A stretch of DNA of 64,000 nt, taken from NCBI GenBank assembly GCA_963741135.1, contig CAVUHC010000007.1, positions 372,001-436,000 of the forward strand. The letters run 5' to 3'. Below are positions 57,162 through 64,000 of the stretch, one piece after another. Every line of letters starts with the position of its first letter. The stretch's first letter is position 1. A program made the position numbers and the translations under genes. This stretch comes from Gp6-AA40 sp963741135 (lineage in GTDB: Bacteria > Acidobacteriota > Vicinamibacteria > Vicinamibacterales > UBA2999). The notes under the pieces are model-generated. The model was not told the origin of the DNA. It worked only from the letters and a program-made list of their open reading frames with translations, and made no database searches.

Positions 57162-58172
57162 TTAGGGGATACAACGGGCGGCTTTGTTGGACGGGTCGGC
57201 AACCGTACCGCCTGGCTTGTCGCGATAGACCTCGTGGCAATGCAGGCACGCGTCGGCGAGCTGGTTACTCACCTCGCTGACCGCGTCTTGACTTCTGGAC
57301 TGTGACGCCTTGTAAGCGGCCTTCCCGGCTTCGACCAGCTCCGTTGTGTACTTTATCCAGTCGGCCTGTTCCACCGGTGCGGGTCTTCCGTTCTCACACC
57401 GGCGAGGAATCAACAGGAGCGGGGCGGCATCGGCGATGCTGACGGCGGCGTAGTCGACGAGATCCCAGCCTGAATAGATCCCTGCTCCCCAGTCCGCCCA
57501 GTTGAAGGCTGTCGTGTTCGAGGGCTCGTAGGGTGTTCCCTTCTTCTGCTCGCCGGGGTCATGGCCCTGGACATTGAAGATCAGATTCGAGCTCGGAAAG
57601 AAAATGCCCCTCATCAACTGTCCGAGGTTTGCGGCCGGCGGATACGACGGGGTATGTGAAGCGGCGAGTGCCGCGGCACCGGCTGGCGCCGCGGCAGCCG
57701 GTGCGAGACGAACCTGTGTCAACAAGACGTCATCTGCCGCAAGTTCGTTCCTGCCCGAGGGAAATTTCGCCGTCTGGAGTATGTATGAGACGAGGTCAGT
57801 TGACTGCGCCTTGGTCAGCGATCCGGGGTTGTCGTCAGGCATCGTGTTCTGGATCTTGGTCACCAGCTCCGACAGCGGCTGATTCCCCCAGGCCTTGATG
57901 AATGGATCGCCGGTCAACGGCGGCCCCTCGAGGCCCTCCAACGACCGGCCGTGACACGCCACGCATCGTGCGGTGAAGATGTCCTGACCGCGTTTTGCCT
58001 GGGCGTCGGTATACACGCCGTCGGTGGCCGTTCGTGTCTGACCGCCATAGAGGGTCGCCGACGAGCTCACCAGCGTCGCAACGAGCGTCATGCCAGTCAC
58101 GAGATAGCGCGCCGCGACGCCACATGACGCTCGCTGGACGACCAGTCTCCGTTGCTTCAGTGATGACGACAT
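57162..58172 (-). CDS. Secreted diheme cytochrome c
   Basis: ATG 58172 gives 336 residues (an upstream frame extends to 58304 but lacks support). After a signal segment (YLVTGMTLVATLVSSSATL) comes a class I cytochrome c domain with heme site CVACH (KRGQDIFTARCVACHGRS) and axial Met in TMPDDNPGSLT. A second region of unknown type follows, ending in LADACLHCHEVYRD with the second heme site. An Ala/Pro linker separates the two. It is a periplasmic electron carrier; fused cytochromes of this kind often serve PQQ or other dehydrogenases. Confidence 0.85.
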   Translation of the reverse strand: MSSSLKQRRLVVQRASCGVAARYLVTGMTLVATLVSSSATLYGGQTRTATDGVYTDAQAKRGQDIFTARCVACHGRSLEGLEGPPLTGDPFIKAWGNQPLSELVTKIQNTMPDDNPGSLTKAQSTDLVSYILQTAKFPSGRNELAADDVLLTQVRLAPAAAAPAGAAALAASHTPSYPPAANLGQLMRGIFFPSSNLIFNVQGHDPGEQKKGTPYEPSNTTAFNWADWGAGIYSGWDLVDYAAVSIADAAPLLLIPRRCENGRPAPVEQADWIKYTTELVEAGKAAYKASQSRSQDAVSEVSNQLADACLHCHEVYRDKPGGTVADPSNKAARCIP

Positions 58173-58248
58173 GAATCGGGCTGGATGGTAAGTCCGACGC
58201 ATAGGCCTGTCAATTACGGCAACAACTCGTGTCAACAACTCGCGGCGG

Positions 58249-59465
58249 TCAGGTCCGCCCCGCCTCGGGCGATCGGACGTGCTCGGGCCTGAAGCCCATT
58301 CCAACCAGACGCGCGGGGATGCGGCGGAGGATCGGATAATCGCGGAGCAGCCGCGCGGGCCACGGAAGCGACGTCGGCGCGCTACTGGTCAGCGTGCGGA
58401 AGATCACCCGGTTCTGCATCACGACCTGCATGCGTTGCGTGATGCGCGTCGGGAGCTCGCGGCGCCGCTGCACCGCCTGCGAGGTATGCAGCCGACGGCG
58501 CGCCCTGCTGCAGAGGCCTGTAGAGGATGTTCGCGGCGGCAACGGCGTCCTGAATGGCGAGGTTGATGCCGACGCCGCCGACCGGCGACATCGCATGCGC
58601 CGCGTCGCCGATGCACAGCAGCCCCGGCCGGTGCCACTGCTTCAGCCGATCGATTCTCACCGTCAGCAGCTTCACGTTGTCCCACGACGTAATTTCTGCG
58701 ACGCGGTCGGCAAGAAAGGGCACCACTCCGACGATTTCAGCGCGGAAGGCCTCGAGTCCGCCGCGGCGAAGCGCCTCATAGCCGTCCTTCGGGATCACGT
58801 ACGCGCACTGCCAGTAGTCGCCGCGGTCGAGCATGACGAAGACGTGGCCGTTGCGGATGTTGCCGAGCGACGCGCCCGTGTCGGTGGCGCGTTTGGACAA
58901 TCGTATCCAGAGCACGTCGATCGGGGCTCCGATGTCTTCGATCGGCAGCCGCGCGAGGCTGCGGACGATCGAGCCGCGGCCGTCGGCGCCAATGACGAGG
59001 ATCGCGTGGATGTCGATCGGACCGTCAGGCGTCTGCGCGCGTACGCCTCGATCCGTCCATCACGCTCAATCAGCTCGAACACCTCGGCGCGCATCACGAG
59101 CTGGAAGGTCGAGTAGCGGCGCCCCTGATCGACCAGGAAATTCAGGAAGTCCCACTGCGGCACCATCGCGATGAACGGGCACTTGCACCGGCAGGTGCGA
59201 GAAGTCGGCGATCGTGACGGGCTCGTCGCCGATCATTCCTCGCACCTCGCGCAGCTCCGAGTGCGGACGCTTCGAGGAATTCCTCGAGCACGCCGAGCTC
59301 GTGGATGACTTCGAGTGTCGAGGGATGCACCGTATCGCCTCGGAAGTCGCGCAGGAAATCCTCGTGCTTCTCGAGCACGACGACGGGGACGCCGGCGCGG
59401 GCGAGCAGGACACCGAGCATCGTCCCCGCGGGGCCGCCGCCGGCAATGCAACAGCGCGTCTCGTA
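58249..59465 (-). CDS. FAD-dependent aromatic monooxygenase-type oxidoreductase, about four frameshifts
   Basis: Read across frames, the N terminus is CCIAGGGPAGTMLGVLLARAG (GxGxxG FAD site) then VVVLEKHEDFLRDFRGDTVH. Shifts near 59268, 59180, 59040 and 58490 link the parts: MIGDEPVTIADFSHLPVQ, MVPQWDFLNFLVDQ, LVIGADGRGSIVRSLARLP, and LLCIGDAAHAMSPVGGVGIN, the GDAAH motif of the family. The C-terminal part is RRELPTRITQRMQVVMQNRV. It is in the p-hydroxybenzoate hydroxylase / UbiH group. No start codon is visible in the N-terminal frame, so another indel must lie near 59465. Substrate unknown. Confidence 0.8.
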
Positions 59466-59478
59466 GCTCGCTCAGTGC

Positions 59479-61429
59479 TCAAGTCCGCCGGGCAGCGGCC
59501 GAGGCTTTCAGCGTGCGCTCGAGGTAGCCTGCGGCGTCGTTGTTGTCCGGCTGCAGCGCCAGCGAGGCGCGGAACTCGCGATGGCTTCGTCGATCTTCTG
59601 CTGGCCGATGAGCGCGAGGCCAAGCAGGTTGTGCGCGGCCGGATCGTTCGGCGTCAGCCGCACCGCTTCGCGCGCGTGCGACGACGGCGTCGGTCGAAGT
59701 CGTTCTGCTGGAAGAGATGCAGCGCGAGGTTGCGCTGCGAGAGTCCGTTGTCTCGGATCGACGCGACCGCGCGCTCGAATGCCTGCAGTCGCTTCGTCGT
59801 TGCGTCCCAGCGCGGACAGCGCGATGCCGAGGTTGGCCCAACGCATCTGCGTCACGCGGGTGGTCGCGCGACGTAGCGCTGCAGCTCGTCGGCGGCTTCG
59901 CGTTTCGGCCGAGCGCCAGCAGCTCGAGGCCGAGCACGTTGCGAATCTCGGGCAGGTCCTGCACGGCGGCGCGCAGATGCACGATCTCCTCGTCGGGCCG
60001 TCCTGCGAGCTTCAGCTCGGCGGCCAGGTTGCGATGCGCGCGCGCGTGCGGCGGCCAGCGATCGAGCACCGACTGCCAGAGCGTCAGGCCGGAGAGGTAT
60101 TCGGCGTTCCGTTGAATGGTGGCGACCGAAAGAAGGACGGCCAGGACCGCGATGGAAATCGTCGCAGCTCTGCTCATGCGGTGCGGATCTTCTAGGTTCG
60201 CGCCATGCGGCGCGGACCTTTGAGGTCCGCGGCATTCCAGTCTCGCGAACCTGGAAGGTCCGCGCCGCAATTGCCACGACCAGCAGCACGATCGCCATCA
60301 GCGGCAGGTACATCCGCCGCTCCGCGCCAACCTCGGTCGAGATCGGGATGATGCTCGACGTGGGCGCCAGCGTCAGAAAGAACCACGCGCCGAGGAATCC
60401 AACGGCAGGCCGGCGCACGAGCGCGATGATTGTTGCGGCGAGCAGCGCGGCACGGCGATCGCGTAGGGCGCGACTCTGGAGAACGTCAGCGGCAGCGGCT
60501 CACCGTAGTCGAGCACGAGACCGCGTGGCCAGATCGCCAGCCGCAGGTAGCGGACGATCATCACCGACTGGTTGAGGAGGTATGTCCACGGCGACACCGA
60601 CGCGCCGGCAAAGCCCGCGGAGTCGCCTCGTGGTGACGACCACAGCAACGCGACGAGGATGAGCCACGTCGCGCACAGCGCCCGCGTAGTACCGCCAACG
60701 CTGCCGCAGCGCCTCGCGAAACGATCCAGAAGACGAACGTCCGGTCGTACAGCAGCACCACGATCGGCGCGACGACCATCGTCTCCTTGCACGCCATCCC
60801 CATCGCGCAGCAGACGACCGACAGCGCCAGCCACGTGGATTCGCTCGACGCCGTAGGGCGTCCTCTCCGCCTTCGCTTGGGCTTCTGCGGACCGCCGTGG
60901 CGCAACGCGGGAGGCTGGCTGGACCCGCCCGCGCCGCTTCGACGGACTCGCCGGCCCGTTGCGCCGTGTACAGCGTCACGAGGAAGAACGCCGCCATCAT
61001 CAGCTCCGTCCGCTGCGATGACGTAATCGACCGGCTCGGTGACGAGCGGATGGACCATCCAGATCAGCGCGATCGCGAATGCGAGCTCCGTGCGGGGCGG
61101 ACCCTTCGGGTCGCCGCGCGACCTGAAAGGTCCGCGCCGCAACCGCAAAGAGCAGCAGCGCATTGATGACGTGAATCGCGATGTTGACGAGGCGATAGCC
61201 GCGGACGTTCAGGCCGCCGAGCGCGTAGTTGATCGCGAAGGTAGACGCTGACGAGCGGACGTCCGGCCAGCGGCGAGCCCTGCTCGGTTGGCGAGAGCGA
61301 CGTCGAGAGGTGCCGGATCTGCTCGTTGATGACGATCGCGTGCTCGTCATCGAAGGTGAACGGCGCCGGGAGGCTGTTCCAGTAAACGGCGAAGCCGACG
61401 ACGACCAGCACCGCGGCGCGCAGCCACAC
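59479..61429 (-). CDS. TMTC-like multi-pass membrane protein with C-terminal TPRs, at least eight frameshifts
   Basis: GTG 61429 is a likely start (VWLRAAVLVVVGFAVYWNSL). The luminal-loop phrase FTFDDEHAIVINEQIRHL is characteristic of the TMTC / GT-C-like family. Across frames come NIAIHVINALLLFAV, LAFAIALIWMVHPLVTEPVDYV, MGMACKETMVVAPIVVLLYDR, SVMIVRYLRLAIWPRGLVLDYG, FFLTLAPTSSIIPISTEVGAERR, MYLPLMAIVLLVVAI, and then TPRs (AHRNLAAELKLAGRPDEEIVHL, GLALIGQQKIDEAI). Relatives in bacteria are membrane proteins of unknown or glycosyltransferase role. REP-like elements interrupt two loops. Read as one gene with heavy indel damage. Confidence 0.72.
60183..60264. repeat. Three REP-like hairpins inside the TMTC-like gene
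   Basis: Units at 60183-60201 (GCGGATCT/AGGTTCGC, wobble), 60211-60231 (CGCGGACCT-TTG-AGGTCCGCG, perfect) and 60244-60264 (CGCGAACCT-GGA-AGGTCCGCG). On the coding strand the last unit reads A-A-R-T-F-Q-V in the protein frame. They occupy a loop between a membrane span and the helix before the TPR part. Confidence 0.85.
61096..61136. repeat. Two REP-like hairpins inside the TMTC-like gene
   Basis: GGCGGACCC-TTC-GGGTCGCC (61096-61115, one bulge) and CGCGCGACCT-GAA-AGGTCCGCG (61115-61136, one bulge). The second again codes for AARTFQV, directly after the span ALLLFAV. Same family as at 60183 and 47265. Confidence 0.75.
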
Positions 61430-61442
61430 GCCGCGTTCATTC

Positions 61443-61535
61443 GTGATTAGCGATTCGTGATTCGCGATTCCTGAGTTGCGATTTGAACCACGGACCATTA
61501 ATCACTAATCACAAATCATCAATCACGAATCACAG
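61443..61535. repeat. Heptamer tract with inverted arms (GTGATTA / ATCACTA type)
   Basis: Six 7-bp units (GTGATTA, GCGATTC, GTGATTC, GCGATTC, CTGAGTT, GCGATTT) fill 61443-61484. After a 16-base spacer, five complementary-type units (ATCACTA, ATCACAA, ATCATCA, ATCACGA, ATCACAG) fill 61501-61535. The two arms can pair. The tract lies between the TMTC-like gene and the MBL gene. Confidence 0.9.
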
Positions 61536-61537
61536 GT

Positions 61538-62574
61538 TCAGTTGCTTCCCGCCCGCTGATCGAGAACCTGGTAGATGCGCGCAATCGTCGCTTCCTGGAA
61601 TCCCGGTCCGTTGATGTTGCTGGTAGTGCGACTGGTGCGCCGGTCAGGTCGATGCGCTTGGCCGCGTCGGCCACCGGCACCTTCTGATCGTGCAGCGTCT
61701 TCGTCTGGCTCCACAGGTCGCGCAGGAACGCCTGGAAGTAGTCGATGCGCTCCTTGCCCTTGAACGGCTCGCCGTGGCCGGCGATCGTCGGTCTCGTAGT
61801 CGAACACCTTCAGCTTCTCGAGGTTGTTGGCCCACTCGTCGTGGAAGCCGAAGTTGAGCGCGCCGGTCACCGGCCCTTCGAAGAAGTCGCCCGTCATGAT
61901 CACCTTCTCCTTCGGCAGATACACCAGGACGTCGGTGTCGCTGTGTCCGCGTCCGGGGTGAATCAGGCGAATCTCGCGATCGCCGCGGAAGATCGTCATG
62001 TGATCGTCGAAGGTCACGTTCGGCGGCGTCGGCACCGTCTCCTTCAGCTGCTGCTGATACGCCTCCTGCATCTTCAGCCGATCCTCGAGCTGCTTCTTGC
62101 GTGCCGGATCCTGCTTCGGACGCGATCTGCTTCCGGATGTTGTCGAGCTGTCCCGGCAGGTTCTGGAATTCGAGCGCGAGCCGGTTCTTCAACACGCCGG
62201 CCAGGATCGCGGTCCGCTCGTTCGCGTGGCCGATGATCGACACGTCCGGTCCGAACATCTGGTTGCCGTCGGCATGGTCGTAATGCCAGTGGGTGTTGAC
62301 GACGTAGCGGATCGGCTTGTCGGTGAGCGTCTTGATGTCGTTGACGAGGCGGCGCGTCGCTTCCGGCGTGATGTTGGTGTCGACGAGGAACACGTCGTCC
62401 GTATTGATGATCACGCCCGAGGTGTCACGCGTTTCGATCGTGCCGTTCCCGAGCGCCGCGTAGACGCCCAGGGGCGACCTGGATGAAGCGGTGGGCCATC
62501 GGGGTCTGCGCGCTCGCGGTCGCCGCAAGTCCCGTGATGGCGACGAACAGGAAGAGGGATGTCAAGCGTTGCAC
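61538..62574 (-). CDS. Secreted MBL-fold metallo-hydrolase, about four frameshifts
   Basis: GTG 62574 follows ACGGAGG and opens a signal peptide (LTSLFLFVAITGLAATASAQ). The parts, in several frames, are TRDTSGVIINTDDVFLVDTN, the zinc motif NTHWHYDHADGN (HxHxDH), IIGHANERTAILAG with the next His, HPGRGHSDTDVLVYLPKEKV, MTGDFFEGPV and a final GFQEATIARIYQVLDQ. Shifts fall near 62470, 62120, 61790 and 61630. It resembles periplasmic quinoprotein-relay-system or subclass B3-like hydrolases; the substrate is unknown. Confidence 0.82.
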
Positions 62575-62708
62575 GACGAGCCTCCGTTGAGATCGATCCG
62601 CGGACCGTGACCCTTCGACGTCACCCAGGGTCATCCCGAGTGTGTCGATGGACGAAGGCCCGCCGCACACGACGAATCCTATAGTATCTTCCGCATTCAA
62701 CTGCGAAG

Positions 62709-64000
62709 ATGGCCCAGGTGAGCGTTTCCTCAGTCGCCGCGGAAGTCGCCGCGCCGGTCGTACCCGCCCGCACGCGACAGTCGGTGCTGTTGAGAGCGCT
62801 CGCGCCTTTTGTCATCGGCGGCGCCGTGCTCCTCACGCCGACTCCCGAGGGTCTCACCGTCAACGCGTGGCGTTTCTTTGCGCTCTTCGTCGCCACAATC
62901 ACGGGCATCATCACCGAGCCGATACCGGGTGCCGCGATCGGACTGGCGCGGGGTCGCGCGTGGCCACCGTCCTGGGCCTGGTCCGACCGGCCCCTACTGC
63001 TGCAACGGCGTGGGCGCTGAGCGGTTTCTCCAATCCCGTCGTGTGGCTGATTTTCGCTGCGTACATGTTCGCGTGCGGCTATTCGAAGACCGGGCTCGGC
63101 AGGCGCATCGCGCTTCAATTGATCCGTGTGATGGGGCATCGCACGCTGGGTCTCGGGTACGCGATCACGATGGCGGATCTTGCGCTTGCGCCCGTCACGC
63201 CATCCGCAACCGCGCGCGCCGGAGGGACGATCTATCCGGTCATCCGCAGCATTCCCGAGCTGTACGGATCGCACCCGAACGACCCGAGTGCCAGGAAGGT
63301 CGGCGCGTACCTGCTGTACACCGGCCTTGCGGCCAGCATGGTGACGAGCAGCATGTTCATCACCGCGCTGGCGCCAAACACGATGGCGATCGCGCTGATC
63401 AACAGGGCGGTCGGCGTGACCGATCCCGTGGACGCTGTGGTTCCAGGGATTCCTGCCGGTGGGCGTGGTGTTGCTCCTGCTGCAGCCTGTGCTGCTGTAC
63501 GTGATCTATCCGCCGGAGATCAAGAACGCGCCCGAGGCGCCGCGCTGGGCCGCCGAACAGCTGAAGGAGATGGGCGCGATGACGCGGCAGGAGATCACGA
63601 TGCTGATCCTCGTGCTCGTGCGCGCTCGGGTTCTGGATCGGGGGCGCCGCCTACGTTGACCCGGCGATCGCCGCGGTGTTTCGTCATCCTGGGCATGGTG
63701 ATCTTTCAAGTGGTCGGGTGGGACGAGATCGTCGGCCACGCGCAGGCGTGGAACACGCTGATCTGGTTCGCGACGCTGGTCACGATGGCAGGGGGACTCG
63801 CTGAAACCAAGTTCCTCGACTGGCTCGCGGAGTCGCTGGTGCCGATGCTGTCGGGACTCAGCGCCTACATGACGATCGTCGGCATCGTGCGGCAGCTTCT
63901 TCTTCCTCCATTACTTCTTCGCGAGCATCACGGCGCACACCGCCACGCTGTTCCCGTTGTTCCTCGCGATTGCCGTCAAGATCCCCGTCGTGTCGCCGGT
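62709..64000 (+). CDS. DASS-family anion:sodium symporter (dicarboxylate transporter), frameshifted and cut by window end
   Basis: ATG 62709 starts the protein; RALAPFVIGGAVLLTPTPEGL and FVATITGIITEPIPGAAIGL begin the membrane part. In other frames come GFSNPVVWLIFAAYMFACGYS, MADLALAPVTPSATARAGGT (the substrate-binding SNT-like hairpin region), LYTGLAASMVTSSMFITALAPN, GFLPVGVVLLLLQPVLLYVIYPPE, GMVIFQVVGWDEIV and TLIWFATLVTMAGGLAET. This is the CitT / SodiT type, which imports di- or tricarboxylates such as malate or 2-oxoglutarate with sodium across the inner membrane. Shifts fall near 62950, 63435, 63635, 63685 and 63900. The C-terminal end lies outside the window. Confidence 0.85.

Overview
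This window is GC-rich, gene-dense bacterial DNA with no rRNA, tRNA, CRISPR array or transposase that I can see. The gene content points to a soil Acidobacteriota of the Vicinamibacteria type, probably a metagenome-assembled contig. The signs are Oar-like TonB-dependent receptors with an N-terminal carboxypeptidase-regulatory domain, many secreted c-type cytochromes with CxxCH, DUF6152 and DUF6868 proteins, small secreted cupins, SnoaL/DUF4440 lipoproteins, beta-propeller proteins and a TPR-bearing Ser/Thr kinase. The lineage is inferred from family content, not from a marker gene. Many frames are broken by single-base shifts, sparsely up to 44 kb and very densely from 51 kb to the end. I read most of these as base-calling or assembly indels, not as real pseudogenes. 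|| Layout. 0-7 kb: end of a DsrE-like gene, an M20 amidohydrolase and class IV aminotransferase pair, a secreted mono-heme protein, a secreted W-G-D type protein with DUF6152, three tandem hairpin repeats, and an ATP-dependent DNA ligase whose 3' end is joined to the tail of another DUF6152 gene. 7-18.8 kb: a zincin-like secreted protein, flavin oxidoreductase, TPR-LuxR regulator, cupin, a DinB / LmbE / PLP-decarboxylase run, SnoaL lipoprotein, DUF6868, and a Tat-exported FAD dehydrogenase. 18.8-24.7 kb: TonB receptor 1 (frameshifted), a lipoprotein, a VOC protein and a cupin. 24.7-28.7 kb: a partner-switching set (FHA-GAF-PP2C phosphatase, RsbW-like kinase, STAS protein) and glutaminase. 28.7-35.6 kb: a very large secreted metzincin-like protein with a GGGLDY minisatellite, and a zinc-ribbon Ser/Thr kinase with TPRs. 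35.6-41.4 kb: two paralogous secreted proteins joining a carboxypeptidase-regulatory domain, one CxxCH and a propeller, enclosing a small cytochrome c and a cupin. 41.5-49.8 kb: phosphatidylserine synthase, double SnoaL protein, MBL-fold hydrolase coupled to TonB receptor 2, and an eight-heme cytochrome with a membrane partner. 49.8-64 kb: two NHL-propeller proteins, FMN reductase, argG, two more W-G-D type proteins with DUF6152, a diheme cytochrome, FAD monooxygenase, a TMTC-like TPR membrane protein, an MBL hydrolase and a DASS-family anion transporter cut by the window end. || Together the genes suggest an aerobic heterotroph that puts much of its coding into the periplasm and outer membrane: uptake of complex substrates by TonB receptors, secreted redox proteins and cupins, and stress or signal control by Ser/Thr phosphorylation and partner switching. 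|| The most unusual DNA-level features are two families of short repeats. One is a palindromic REP-like element (cores GTCCGCC and CGCGGACCT with 3-4 base loops) found between genes and twice inside a coding region, where it encodes AARTFQV. The other is a set of 7-bp-periodic repeats, some with inverted arms, sitting in intergenic gaps.
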